The translations under genes and the position numbers were made by a program. The notes beneath the pieces are model-generated. The model worked only from the letters and a program-made list of their open reading frames with translations. It made no database searches and had not been told where the DNA came from. A stretch of DNA of 64,000 bases from Phyto melanocephala. Lineage: Eukaryota > Arthropoda > Insecta > Diptera > Rhinophoridae. Location of the stretch: contig OW799234.1 of NCBI GenBank assembly GCA_941918925.1, positions 58,256,468-58,320,467 on the forward strand, given 5' to 3'. Numbering within the stretch: position 1 is the stretch's first letter; every line of letters begins with the position of its first letter. Of this stretch, positions 24,578 to 37,101 are shown piece by piece.

Positions 24578-25785
24578 AAAGCCCTTATTTTTAGTACCCA
24601 TATTGGCAATTTTGTTAGTATTGAAATTGATAAGAACGATTCTCAATTGTAAATTTTAGTATAATTACCAAATTAGTTTTATTTTGGTGCTTATATCTAA
24701 GTTAGTTTCAAGACGAATTTGTTATTTTTTTTTAGTTATAATTTTTAAAACCATGTTTTTTAATTCAGTGTCTTCGTTACCAAAAGCTATTTATGAGCTT
24801 AAATTTTTTTTATATATTTTAAAAGTAAAAATATTTCCAAATAACTTTTGCCTTTGACTTCGCCGATTAGTGACCGATATGTTCAAAACTTTGCAAAAAC
24901 ATCTCTAGAGGCACATCATATCTATAAATAATGAAAAATGTGTCTTAAAAATTTTATATTGTTTGTGAAAATAAGAGAAACAAGTAAGAGCACTATATTC
25001 GGCTGTGCCGAATCTTTTATACCCACCACCAATTTTGTGTACATTTAAAGCACAATATTTATTATTTTGTTAATCGCTATTGAATAATATCTTTATAATA
25101 AAATATGTATCACTTTCTTTGTAGAGGGTGGTTAAATTTTTTAGGGCCCATGTTGAAGGTGAACTACACCTAGTCTTTAAATTTGTTTTCTGCATTTCAC
25201 TTGACATTTCTCAATCTCAAACTTACTCAATTTGATCTGTAGAAAGATACGCAAATGAGCAACTCTTTAAAGTTATTCAGGTTTTTTTTATGAAAATGGG
25301 TGTTTAAATCAAAATGCATTTTGTGCACTTCGTAATTCTTTTGATCAACATAATCATTCAAATTCATCCACAATCGGGAAAATTGTAAAAAATATTTAAA
25401 TTTCTGCAAAACAGGTCTGTATAAATTGTTAAAAAATCTGTGAATGCATTCTTATTTCGTTGAATGGGAAGCATGGTTGTTTTTTTCGATAGTGTGGCAA
25501 AAGAGCAGTCAACCTCGACTCATCATCGTGCCCAACAATTGAGCATCAACATTGTCATTGAAAATTTGGACCATCAGATAGAGGAGTGGCGCCAAGGATG
25601 GGGGGGGGCATTTGGCCGATATTTTGTTAAATACATAATTGAACCGTACAAATATTATCATTACAAAAAGAAATAATAATAATTTCCTAAATAATTTGAA
25701 TAATTCAACATCAGCCCTTAAAATTTAACCACCCTTTATAACTTCGATATGCTACTAAAAGGCTTTTGTAAATGTAGTCTTTTAA

Positions 25786-27067
25786 TGAACGTGGGCGTTA
25801 AAGTAGGCGTGTCAATAAAGTTTCTGCTAATAAATACAACTTAGATATTTCAATATAGTCCTTTATTTTCCCAAAAACTTTGTCAATAGAGAAATTACAT
25901 GAATTTAAGAAAACCCGTTATATGGGAGGTAGGCGTTATAGTAGGCGTGTCACCTAAACTTTTTGGCACAACAACTGCATTGATTAGAAGGATATATGTA
26001 GCAAATTTCCTTTATGATACCTCTAATTTTGTCTGTTTTAGTGGGCGTTATAGTAGGCGTGTTAAAGTTATTTTTACGAATGAGTACATTTTAGATGTTT
26101 CAATATAGCCTTTTATTATTCCAAAATCTTTATTAATAGAGAAATTATATGAATTTTAGGTAAAACGTTATATGGGAGGTGGGCGTAAAAGTTGGCGTGG
26201 CACCTTAATTTTTTTGTACAATAATGACACTGCCTAGGGGGATATACGTAGCAAATTTGATCATCATACATCAAATTTTGGCGGTTTTATGAGCTTTGAA
26301 ATTTCATTAACGGTAGATAACGTGAAAAGTGGGCGTTATAGTAGGCGTGTCAAAGTTATTTTTGCGAATGAGTACAACTTAGGTGTTTCAATATAGCCTT
26401 TTATTATTCAAAAATCTTTTTTAATAGAGAAATTATATGAATTTTAGGTAAAACGTTATATGGGAGGTGGGCGTAAAAGTGGGCGTGGCACCTTAATTTT
26501 TTGTACAATAATGACACTGCCTAGGGGGATATACGTAGCAAATTTGATCATCATACCTCTAATTTTGTCGGTTTTATGAGCTTTTAAATTTCATTAACGG
26601 TAGATAACGTGAAAAGTGGGCGTTATAGTAGGCGTGTCAAAGTTATTTTTGCGAATGAGTACATTTTAGATGTTTCAATATAGCCCTTTATAATTCCAAA
26701 ATCTTTATTAATAGAGAAATTATATCAATTTTAGGTAAAACGTTATATGGGAGGTGGGCGTAAAAGTGGGCGTGGCACCTCAATTTTTTTGTACAATAAT
26801 GACACTGTCTAGGGGGATATACGTAGCAAATTTGATCATCATACCTCTAATTTTGGCGGTTTTATGAGTTTTTAAATTTCATTAACGGTAGATAACGTGA
26901 AAAGTGGGCGTTATAGTAGGCGTGTCAAAGTTATTTTTGCGAATGAGTACATTTTAGATGTTTCAATATAGCCCTTTATAATTCCAAAATCTTTATTAAT
27001 AGAGAAATTATATCAATTTTAGGTAAAACGTTATATGGGAGGTGGGCGTAAAAGTGGGCGTGGCACA
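25786..27067. repeat. 288-bp tandem array inside the HINE-like element
   Basis: The word GAAATTATAT(G/C)AATTTTAGG recurs at 26141, 26429, 26716 and 27004, giving spacings of 288, 287 and 288. A diverged first unit begins at 25891 (spacing 250). Each unit contains TATGGGAGGTGGGCGTAAAAG, GGCGTGGCACC and GTGGGCGTTATAGTAGGCGTG. The inner units are nearly identical to each other and the outer ones more diverged, as expected of unequal exchange. Confidence 0.9.
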
Positions 27068-27521
27068 TTGATTTTCCGTTAAAAAAAAGCCTTTCACCAA
27101 AAAGCAAAGTGTGCAAAATTTCAGAGTCGTACATCCAATTTTGTTGGTTTTATGACGTTTTTGTTTTTAAATATACCGAAAAATACACTGTGCGGTATAA
27201 ATTTTCGTACATTTTGATCGATAACTCCTTTCCTAATGATTAGATTTAGGTAATTTTTGGTGAGAGATATTGCTTTGACTCGAGAAATATATATTCGAAG
27301 TTTCATGACTGTACGTTAATCAATTTGGACAAAATACCATTTTATTCGATGTTCGTAGGACACGGTTTTTTCGACCTACTCTTGCATTCCGAGCTATAAC
27401 TCACTTCCTAATATTCCGATATAGCCCATTTTCAATACCAAACAAACCTTGTCTATAAGAAAGATTCTGGCAAAATTTGAGCCTCCTAGCTTTTTCGGTG
27501 CGACCTCTATCGTGCTTTCAA

Positions 27522-27567
27522 CAGACGGACAGACGGACAGACGGACAGACGGACAGACGGACGGACA
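27522..27567 (+). repeat. (GACGGACA)n microsatellite
   Basis: About five copies of GACGGACA. The same microsatellite occupies the same relative place in every fuller HINE-like copy in the window (4725, 7860, 56190), so it is part of the element rather than independent. Confidence 0.85.
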
Positions 27568-27711
27568 TAGCTAGATCGTCATCAAATCAAACCCTGATTC
27601 AGAATATATATACTTTATGGGGTCTAAAATGGATATTTCGATGTGTTACAAACGGAATGACAAAATGAATATACCCCCACCATTTTTTTGGTGGCGGGTA
27701 TAAAAATCAGC

Positions 27712-27945
27712 AGCGTCCTAGTTTATTTGCACGTATATAAGAGAGATATTTATGTCCAATTTACTCCTAAATATTTCTGATATTTTGATATTACACACGG
27801 TTATAAGCCATGACTGGAGTGGAGGTTATCAAGAAACAAATTTAACATACACACAGACAGACAGACAGACTCGCCTTTTCATGTTTGGAAGAAAATATAT
27901 ACTAGGAATGACAAACCTTTATATCAAAGGTGAAATGCCCTTTCC
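27712..27945 (-). mobile_element. HINE-like repeat, end fragment
   Basis: Contains CGTATATAAGAGAGATATTTATG, a (CAGA)n tract at 27843-27870 and GAAAATATATACTAGGAATGACAAACC, the degraded counterpart of the 56 kb copy's 5' region. No terminal hairpin. Confidence 0.5.
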
Positions 27946-30889
27946 TCAATTTTTTACGAAATTGTATTTTTCAGTGATTCCTATATACTTATTTAATACA
28001 AATAGACCATGACACAAAAATCTAACACAACATTAACGAAAATAACACTTTCATCGCCAATTTTACAAAAAAATAAAATTAAGATAATAAAGCTTTAATG
28101 ACGTTTTTTATCTTCTCCTATAAATTAACCATTATTTGAGTAATGGCCTCTCTACCTATGATCATCGATATATCTTTACACATTCTGTGATAAGAAAAAA
28201 TATAAAATATATGTGAGATCATATTATCATAATATTTCTACAATTCTGTGATCATGTGGTATCATGTTATGATTGTATGCATTTTGTATGATTATGCGAA
28301 ATTTTTAATTATTTTACAAAGCTTTGATTAAGCCTTAAAACTTTCAACCCTTATATAACTATTAACCTCAATCACACAGTCCAATAATAGTGTGTTTTGT
28401 TTTTGGATTATGATCACCTCAACTATGTTGATTTCTTTGCTTGTATTTTTCTTCTAATTGTTAAAAACATTAGCTTAAATATTTCTTTTACAACTTAGTC
28501 ACTTTAATATAAAAAAGCTTTTTATATTAAAAGTTTATTTAATTATTACAAAGGTAATTATGGCTTTAAAACTTAAAAATGTTTCAAAAAATCTTTAGTA
28601 TAAAAACAAAACTCTATACTTTTGAACATGTGCATACACATATAAATATAAATGTTTAGTAATTATTCAACAAACCCCATAGAACCGAAGCAGATGTTTA
28701 AAATTGTTTAACAATTTTATAAATGCTCGTACATACCAGTATAAGCCAAAACCTTAATTTTCTCCAACACTTTACACCAAAAACAAGTAAAGGACTTTTA
28801 TTGTTGTAAAAGCAAACAAACATTTACACCAGGTGTCGCACAAAATTTTAAATAGTTTTTTTTTATTGAAATAAAGAAATAAGACATTTTGTGACACCTA
28901 AACAATTATTTAATTGAATTGACATTTTGTTGACTGTTAAAAATTTTCCTTTTTTTTAAACACAATTTCTTTTTTCAACACGCTCTGCAAGGCAAGATGA
29001 TTAGCATGACTAAAAATGTATTTCTAAGGAAATATCTTTCGTTTTGATCTCTAGAGAAATTAAGGAAATTTGTTATGATACAACAAAGTGTCAATTTCAA
29101 ATTAGAATCTTTTGATTATAAATATTTGGTTTTAAAAAAGTTTTGCAGATACATACGATTTCTAAAACTTGTTAATGTTTTTAAAAGCACTTAAGGAAAT
29201 TGCTAAGACATTGAAGAAATAATGTCCTTTTTTAGCAGGTGATAAGGGATTTTTGTATATCTACCACAAGTGCTAATGAAATGTATGCGAGTCATATGGT
29301 GGATTATAGGATAAATTTAAGACATTTGAAAAAATTAAAAGCTAGTTAAGCTGACAGTATGAAGCAAATGAAAAGTTTAGCCATAATATGCATAAGCAAA
29401 TTAAGTACATAAGTAATATCTATTCGCTCGTTTAGAATATTTTACGAGGATAATAACTTTACAAAAGCGGATTTGTTGACATACGCATTAAAACAATTTT
29501 GAGAATTTAATACAAATTTAAAATTATCTTTATGTAGACCTTAATGTTTTTTTTTTAATTTGTGGCTTAGTAAGATAGAAAAGTATGTTTTTTTAAACTC
29601 TCAATCATATTAGAGCATAGAAAACTGTCAAATTCAGAGTCTTAAGCATTTGTATGATTTAAGTAATTTCTTATTAGGCCGTTAACTTCAACAAAAAATA
29701 AAGGGTGACAAACAATGGTCTTGGACATAAATTATAAATATTTATTAAGAATCGGCAAAATACTACAACAATTTAAAAATACTTAACCCATCAAAAATCA
29801 AACAGATATTCAGCTTTAAGCTGGAGTTACTTTCCATCCGGTCATGCGTTGCTGCGTTTGATACTTTTGTATCATTTTATATGTTTTAAATTCAAGTTAC
29901 ACACAACACGCTTTATGCATAAACTTTTTTGTTTTAACCCGTTGTTTTGCTTATATTTTTATCAACTAAAAACAATTTAGCCAAAAAAGAAAGTGGAATT
30001 GATGTTTTAAAAGAATTTATGGAATTCGTTGAGTTTATTTACATGATATTTTATGCTGCTAGGGCCCACGAAATGCTCCAAAATAACACGAGAGGAATTG
30101 TATTTGGATCGGAGAGTAAGTGTTTTTTTGCATCTTGTTTTCTTTTAAAAATAAACACACAGAAATTACACTCAGCACATAACAGTTATCGATAAATAGA
30201 ATACAAATTTTGGTAATGAAAAAATTGTGCTTAAAATTAGTTTTTATGTATTTTTTTTTCTTAAAAATAATTGTGAACTTTTTTTCGAATGCATTTTCTT
30301 ATATTAAAAATAATTTTAAACACAAAAAATTGAACAAATAAATTCACCACACAAACAGATTTATCGGACAACATTGGCAAAAAAAATATTATTTGGCATC
30401 CATGGCTATCAACAACAGCTGATATTTTGCACCTTTTATGGGGCAAATACAAAAGTAAAAAGTAAACCTATTTTGCTGCGTTGATACGTATTTTACTACA
30501 TATTTTATAAAAATGATTAACGGATAGAATGCATGGCATATAACTCCAGCTTTATAGTGAATGTCACTGACGTATTTTTTGGGAGCCTGTTATTATTTAC
30601 GACAATATAAAACAATAGAGATCTTGAAGTAGTTTTGTCGTTTCCGACATGGAAGCGAGAGGATAACGAATCGCAATAAGCCTTATTAATAATATGTGTC
30701 ACAGACATGTAAGAGCGTGAATCATAAATCATGGTCTGGATAGTTTCATTTTTTATATAACTGAATAAGAAATTTAAAAAATTTATACCTTTAACCGAAT
30801 TAAATAATGTTATTATTATAAGCATAATATGAGATCATCATAATATGTGTGGTTTAATTGATTGTTGTTAAAACATAAAACTTATCTAT
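27946..30889. other. AT-rich non-coding DNA
   Basis: No convincing gene. The stretch 28360-28445 (TTAACCTCAATCACACAG ... CTTTGCTTGTAT) resembles 33690-33765 and so marks an unnamed repeat pair. The frames at 29947-30195, 30261-30452 and 30517-30825 lack domains. Confidence 0.4.
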
Positions 30890-31555
30890 GTATATAAACT
30901 AGAAAATCCCGGTGCGCGTTGCTACGTCCCTTAATGAATGAAAATGCGTTCTGAATTTTAATTGAATATCAAGTGCAAAAAGCTAAAAATTATAACTTTT
31001 TTAAAGGGCGTGGCACTGCCCACTTTTCTAATCACGAGACTGTATAATCATGACAGCTCAATATGTGTGCAAAGTTTCAGAAAAATCGGTGAAGCTCAAG
31101 TAGCAGAAAATGATAACTACTTTTTATGGGCGTGACACTGCCCACTTTTCTAATCAAGAAATAATATAGTCATGGCAGCTCAATATGTGTGCAAAGTTTT
31201 AGAAAAATCGGTCAAGTGCAAGAAATTAAAAAATATTACTTTTGTTATGGTCGTGGCACTGCCGAATTTTCTAAGTACGAAACTGTATAGTTATAACAGC
31301 TCAATATGTGTGCAAAATTTTAGAAAAATCAATCCAGTACAAGTACCTCAAAATTATAACTTTTTTATGGGCGTGTCCCCGCCCACTTTTCTAATCACGA
31401 AATTATAAAGTCATGACAGCTCAATATGTGTGCAAAGTTTCAGAAAAATTGGTCAAGTGCAAGTAGCTAAAAATTATAACTAAATTTTTATGGACGTGGC
31501 ACTGCCCACTTTTTGCCACCCATAAACACCCCCTGAAAAGTGTGTACAGCAACTT
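30890..31555. repeat. Interspersed repeat with 121-bp tandem units, left part
   Basis: Starts TATATAAACTAGAAAATCCC followed by GGTGCGCGTTGCTACG, then holds tandem units marked by CAGCTCAATATGTGTGCAAA at 31054, 31176, 31297 and 31417 (spacing 120-122). Each unit includes TATGGGCGTGGCACTGCCCAC. The repeat is interrupted after 31555 and its end lies at 33421-33500 (ACACACACACAGAGTTTCAC then TTTTATATATATAG). Class not assigned; the conserved ends and internal array suggest another rolling-circle-type non-autonomous family. Confidence 0.7.
31316..31555. repeat. 240-bp direct duplication, left copy
   Basis: The 240 bases 31316-31555 reappear at 33181-33420 with no difference that I can see by eye. 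Together they bracket the 1.6 kb segment that interrupts the 121 bp tandem repeat. Confidence 0.9.
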
Positions 31556-31559
31556 AAAT

Positions 31560-33182
31560 AAGAAATTATTTAACCCATATTATGCTAGTTTTCCATTTTT
31601 GAAATGGTTACTTTAGTATTTTCAACTTTTACGTAAGCGCATCCGTAATTATTTATTTGTATGCTGTGGTAGCACTGAAGTGATCAGCTGTCTAATTTAA
31701 TTATTTGATTATTGATTTAGTGGTTTGTTGTTGTGTTTTCTTTATGTTACTTGAAGTAAGGCAAACAAATGCACTGTATTCGGCTGTGCCGAATCTTGTG
31801 TATCCTTCACACGGTTTGTACCATCATGTACATATAGACATAAGTATGTGTTAGCGAACTCTAGTTTTTGTTGTTGTGTTAGATAAACTTACTCCTCTAT
31901 CTTTCCATCAGAATATGTATACTTAATGGGGTCGCAAATAAATACTATATAAATGATTAGACCTCATTACATCATCACTTACAGATTCATAAGTCGCAAT
32001 TATATGGTGCAACTGTGATAAAAACTTATAAATCAATTTCAATTTACATTTTTTTCATAATTTTTTTCCCCAATAACTGACTCAGAACCCAAATTTTCTG
32101 TAAATATTTTCAAAGGAAAGTATTTTATATATTGAATATATGTATGTCAAAAAGTTCCACTAAAGCCTCAATTTGCCTCTGGGTTGAAAAAATAGTCAAA
32201 CATGTTTTTCGCGTACATCTCAGCTCGTAGCTTTTCCACATAACTGTTTATAGGCTTAGTTTTATAAATTCCTATATCTTTAAGAACTCTGAATATATAT
32301 ACTTTATAGGGTCGCGAATATACTCTTTTTACAGTCTCGTGCGAAAAATATAACAAGAATTTACCGAATTTTACTTGGTGTTGAAAGGCCAGACAACAGG
32401 AAAACTAATTCTAGAGAATATTAATAACCCCTAACATAGAGCTTTTCCATGATGCAGAAAAGTTTTACCTTGTTCGGTCCAATAAGGAAATAATAATGTA
32501 TTAAAAGAGATGTACTGAGAGTAAGATGTTGATAGTAATTTTCACGAAGTGGCTTGTTTTGTCAAGAAATATGTTTAAGGAATTGAAGCTTAATTTTTAC
32601 GTTGCATATGATATTAATATATATATATATGTATGTTAACAAAGTACATACTTTGTAGAACTTATGCAACCAAAAATGGCTAAAATACTTTCATGTTGAA
32701 ACTGTATCATAAACGAGTCTATGAAATTCCATGATTCTTCTGGATGTATTGAACCATTTCTTAATACAATTCTGAAGCTGGTGTAGTAAACATACTTCTA
32801 AGTACACACCTTAGTCAGGCATAAAGACCATCTACCACAAAATCTAGAACATCTTATTTATAACTGGGCAGAACGCTTGTACTAAAACAAAAGTTTATTT
32901 AGTAGGAGATATTAAGGATTGGAATTTAAAAAATATTAATAATTCAATTATATATCGATGGTCACAAGTAGAAAGGCCACTGATTTCAATACAATGTTAC
33001 ACATATAAGCCTGGAGGCAAAAATGTACCTCAATACTATCAAAAATAATGGATTAAAAGCAATTTTGCAAAAGAAGTTACATAATGATAGTTCTGTTTCT
33101 ATAACGTTTATACCTTCTCCTGGAATGTTACAATTATCTGTGTTAGGGCCTTTCTACGATAAATAAAACTTTCGATTTATAA
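31560..33182 (+). repeat. 1,623-bp dispersed duplication, copy 1
   Basis: Runs from AAGAAATTATTTAACCC to TTTCGATTTATAA and matches 37102-38724 over its whole 1,623 bases without a length change. The first ~1.1 kb is nearly identical (one substitution noted, 32211 region), while the last ~500 bases show many substitutions. It includes a HINE-like hairpin end (ATTCGGCTGTGCCGAAT, 31778-31794) and a decayed coding stretch near its 3' end. No terminal inverted repeats at its borders. Confidence 0.9.
32890..33166 (+). pseudogene. Unidentified decayed coding stretch, copy 1
   Basis: A frame from 32890 reads KVYLVGDIKDWNLKN and continues through YKPGGKNVPQYYQK before an in-frame stop; after a frameshift the sense continues (FIPSPGMLQ) to a natural-looking stop at 33164-33166 overlapping an AATAAA. 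The composition looks like real former protein, not chance. I do not recognise the family; a transposon or an endogenous viral remnant are both possible. A second copy lies at 38432-38708. Confidence 0.45.
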
Positions 33183-33500
33183 TTTTAGAAAAATCAATCC
33201 AGTACAAGTACCTCAAAATTATAACTTTTTTATGGGCGTGTCCCCGCCCACTTTTCTAATCACGAAATTATAAAGTCATGACAGCTCAATATGTGTGCAA
33301 AGTTTCAGAAAAATTGGTCAAGTGCAAGTAGCTAAAAATTATAACTAAATTTTTATGGACGTGGCACTGCCCACTTTTTGCCACCCATAAACACCCCCTG
33401 AAAAGTGTGTACAGCAACTTGCAAAAGTTTGAGCACGATTGGTTTTACAGTTTCGGAGTCTATAGCTAACACACACACAGAGTTTCACTTTTATATATAT
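33181..33500. repeat. 240-bp direct duplication, right copy, and end of the 121-bp repeat
   Basis: 33181-33420 repeats 31316-31555. The repeat then continues GCAAAAGTTTGAGCACGATT to its end near 33500, so the sequence before 31556 and after 33420 would be continuous without the insertion. Confidence 0.85.
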
Positions 33501-35925
33501 AGAAAACGGTTTTAAAATGTTTAAAAAAATATAAGACCGAGAAAAAAAAGAAAAACAATGGTAACAACATGATCAGGATGGTCATATTATATTCGCCTTA
33601 ACAATATTTGGTTGCCGAAAACAAATAATAGTTGAATTTATTTTTTTTATCATAGGATTTGTCACGATAATCAAGCGTTTATATGTTTTAACCACAATCA
33701 TGCAATTCGTGTTGCTCTTCGATTATGATTACTACAACCATGTTTTTTCTTTGCGTGTATGTATTCACACATCTATACAAAAATAAAATATTTGTGTCCT
33801 TTTAATTATTAATGTACCTTAGAGATAACACGAGGGATAATTTAAAAAATTTTTTTTGTGTGTAATTATGGAAAATATTGCTGACAAGATTTTCTTTTAT
33901 ATAATGTTTGAAGAGTTTTACCAATGCACATTTATACATCAGGTAGTCCTGTTTCGTCAGCTGATTATGTTTTTCTTTACTTATTCTAAATTTCAGCTGT
34001 CAAAGTCTACAGATAGGAAATAATTTGCTCTCCTCTCTCATTTATTTCAAATGTTAAACTTCAAATATAAAAAATTTAAACGAAAAAATTCCCTCATTAT
34101 TTAGTTTTACTATAAAATTTATATATAACGTGTTTTTTTATATTTTTATTTTTCTAAGGTTTTAAATTTATACGATTTAGTGCGTAACAGCTCATTGTTT
34201 TTAGAAACATTTTTTTAGTTTAATAAAATCCCTGATGTATTACATACATATTTCTCTCACTCTCTCTCTCTCTCTCTGTATTTTGGTGTTAAAGAAATTT
34301 CAACTTGTAATTTAAGTTTTATTAAAACTAAATTAACATATTGATAAAAACTATCAAAAAATCAGATTTTGTTCGTCATTTAAACAATGTCTTTATCAAA
34401 ATATACATATGTACAACTTGTGTTAGTTTTGCTCATATTTTCCCCATTTTTTCCTTTACCTCAGAGCATGTTGTTGAAAACTTTTTAATGAAGATAAAAA
34501 TAAAATATCAAAAGTACAAAAAAAAGTAAAGTTTACGCCATAATCAAACTAAGAAATATCTAGAGAATGAACCCAACAAGTCATAGTCATTTAAAAAGTT
34601 TTACTTAATATAAAAAACGAAAAAAAAATCTCTTTAAAAATGTCATTAAACAACAACAACAACAACAGTTTAACACAAAAACACACATTCAAATGCAGAC
34701 AATAGATTTTTCTATATGGTTTTAGAAAATGTTATTTAAAGTTTATATGATTTTGACTCACTTATTTCAAACGAAATGGAAAAGAAAGTTTTAACATTTA
34801 ATTAGATTTCGAAAATAGTTTTTAACACATATTCTGGAACATTTTAAAAACACGCACACGCTTAAATAAGTTGACAGAAAATTCCGTTATTAAATGTTAA
34901 TGACATTTTGCAACTCTCAAACTCATTGTCTAATTCCAACACAGACACACACACAAAGACATAGATTTTAAACTAAAAAGCTTTCGTTAGCGAATACTTT
35001 TTTATTTTTTATTTTTTTTTTTATTATTTTTGACAATATTTATTACACAATTTCAAGAAGATAAATAAAATTAATTAGAAAACTTTTATGTTAGAAATTT
35101 TAACGAGAAAACGAATAAAAGATGGTGAAGCACACGAATAAAACGCAAACATTTTAGAGAGTGGTTTGAAAATAAAACTATTAAATGTGTTTGCTTGAGG
35201 TTGAATGTTGAAAAATCACTGTCAAGTCTAGATGATAATTTTTGATATAATGTGTGGTATGACAGACAAAAGCAGCAAAAAAAAAAAATACAATTAAACT
35301 TACGATAGTACGGTTCGTTATTAAATTTATATTATCTAAAAAAATATTCTCTTCTCTTTTACCTCTCCTTACTATTCTAGTTTCATACGGTATAGTTGTA
35401 GGCAAATAAGCGCGTCTGAGAACTTGTGTTTGTTTTTTCCCAACTTCCGTTTTCCTCTTGCTCCTTCATTTCCTTTCACTTGTTATAAGCTGTACAAAGG
35501 CAAAAATAAATAATGAAGTGAAAATATATTTTATCATTGTTTTAGATGTGTTGAAACAATTGGAAGTATAATTTTAGTTACTCGAGACAAAATCGTTACC
35601 ATTTTCTATCTACTGGATGTAGACTTTGGTTGCAAAACTTGCCTTTAGATAAGAGTTTACATTTAAAAGAAAAATCTTAAATAACTAGAAATTAAAGAAC
35701 ATTATGAAAGTGATATCTAAATTTGTACTAAATATTTTAATACTTACATAAAGAAGTTGTGAACATATTCATATGACAAGCTACTTAGTAATATCAAAAA
35801 AATCAATCAATTTTGTCGTATGAGAATTAAAACGGTAATTATATTTTTTTTAAAGAAATTGTGTTTGAAAAATATCTTCTGAGCAAATCTGCATGATGCA
35901 TGCAGTATAGATCGCGACAAATGTA
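33501..35925. other. Non-coding DNA with microsatellites
   Basis: Holds a (CT)n run (34257-34277) and a (CAA)n run (34651-34668). No gene supported; the 34341-34529 and 35181-35405 frames have no domain. Confidence 0.45.
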
Positions 35926-36102
35926 TGGGTCGATAATGGATAGTAACCAAACCAGTTACGTTGCCAGTTGCCAAAAAAGGCATTAAAGATGGCAACTGGC
36001 AACTAAAAACTGTCAATTTCATATGAAATTTTGGCAACCGAAAAATTGTAGTTGCTAGCTGGCAACTCAACTAAAGTTCAGTTGCTATCCATAATCGACC
36101 CA
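35926..36102. mobile_element. 177-bp MITE with TGGGTCGATAATGGATAG ends
   Basis: The left end TGGGTCGATAATGGATAGTAAC is matched in reverse complement by the right end GTTGCTATCCATAATCGACCCA. Inside are a second inverted pair (GTTGCCAGTTGCC and GGCAACTGGCAAC). No transposase and no certain target duplication. Confidence 0.75.
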
Positions 36103-37101
36103 TTAAGTGAGGTCCTAAACTTGAGGTCAATGGTAAGTTGCGGCATATTGACCATAATTGCAGCTTTAAAAATTCTAAAAAAGGGTTGCTAATTACATAA
36201 ATTTAATTCGATTTCTTTTACACTGGCAGCCAAATACTCACTTAAATAATCTTACCCAATTTGAGGCCACTTCATCATAATAATTAAATATTATTAGAAA
36301 ATGTATTTAGAGCATGAAATGGAAAAAAATGTCATTTGATAAAAAGAGACAAATTTAGAAATGAATTCTCTACTTCTATAATTGTATTTTCACTAAATGT
36401 TAACATAAATGGTAGTTTAAAAATAACACATAACTCTACCGATAAAGAGTGCTAATGATGAAATTGTAGCTGGTTTCTAAAATGCTAATATCGAAATACA
36501 TATTCAATATGATTAAAATGACTACAATTTAGTTAAATTTAATTTTAAAAAATGTTTTTAAGAAGCTTAATAAGAGAAAAATTAACTTAAGCCAAAAAAA
36601 TTACTTAAAATAAATTTATCATCAGAGTTCAAACGCTTTAGAGACATTTGGTAAACAAATTGTTTGCAGGGATTTTAGTTGTAACAAATGTGTGTGTTTC
36701 ATGTTTTGCTAAGTGTGTATGTATTTGTGGATAAAATAAACATTATTTAATACTCGTTACATAGAATAATGAATTTTAGCATCACCACACCAAACTACTT
36801 ATTGTTGCCATAACAAAAACATTATCATTATTATCACCATCAGTTGCAAATGTTTGTCATTTCAATCACATTCATTGGCCGCAGCAACAATAACTACAGT
36901 AATAATAATAATAAAAACGAAGCACAATAATGATGTCGTTGCTAAGTGACAGTGGGCCTTATTTGCTAGAAAATTTTAATTGGAAATTTTGGCATTTAAC
37001 CTTAGAACAAAAAATAAAATTATTAAGTCTTGTTCTTTTAATTTAACTTTGTTGCAAATATGTTTGTAACAGTTAATGTTATGAAATAAATTTCTATGCA
37101 G
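36103..37101. other. Non-coding DNA
   Basis: No gene supported. A short ATAATAATA run at 36899-36915 is the only regular structure. Confidence 0.45.

Larger units (their letters stand above)
23691..24970 (-). mobile_element. HINE-like repeat fragment, interrupted
   Basis: The left part (23691-23843) has ACCCTTCACCATCATATGTACT and TCAGAGTTAACTGTATGTAACTGGTAAAGCCCTT; the right part (24589-24970) resumes with AGTACCCATATTGGC and continues to TATAACTTTTGCC-type and CTCTAGAGGCACATCATATCTA words seen in other copies. The break is filled by a non-LTR retrotransposon. Confidence 0.55.
24981..27705 (-). mobile_element. HINE-like element, 2.7 kb, with both ends and internal tandem array
   Basis: The left end CAAGTAAGAGCACTAT carries hairpin ATTCGGCTGTGCCGAAT (24997-25013) and then TATACCCACCACC (25018-25030). 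The right end carries its complement GGTGGCGGGTATA (27690-27702). Between them are a 288 bp tandem array, a GACGGACAGACG tract (27522-27567) and the TATACTTTATGGGGTC block. Subterminal inverted repeats, a single terminal hairpin, internal tandem repeats and lack of an obvious target duplication are features described for Helentron-associated INE elements, hence the tentative class. It encodes no replication protein. The short plus frames inside it (25464-25676, 25899-26108) have no domain. Confidence 0.55.

Noticed and set aside
25786..27067. CRISPR-like regular spacing of repeats
   Set aside because: Units are contiguous 288-bp tandem copies without variable spacers, in a eukaryotic transposon.
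27477..28012. Plus frames containing TDRQTD / TDGQTD runs
   Set aside because: Translation of the GACGGACA microsatellite of HINE-like repeats.
32168..32356. 62-codon minus frame repeated at 37710-37898
   Set aside because: Its apparent conservation only reflects the recent 1,623-bp duplication; it translates non-coding repeat sequence.
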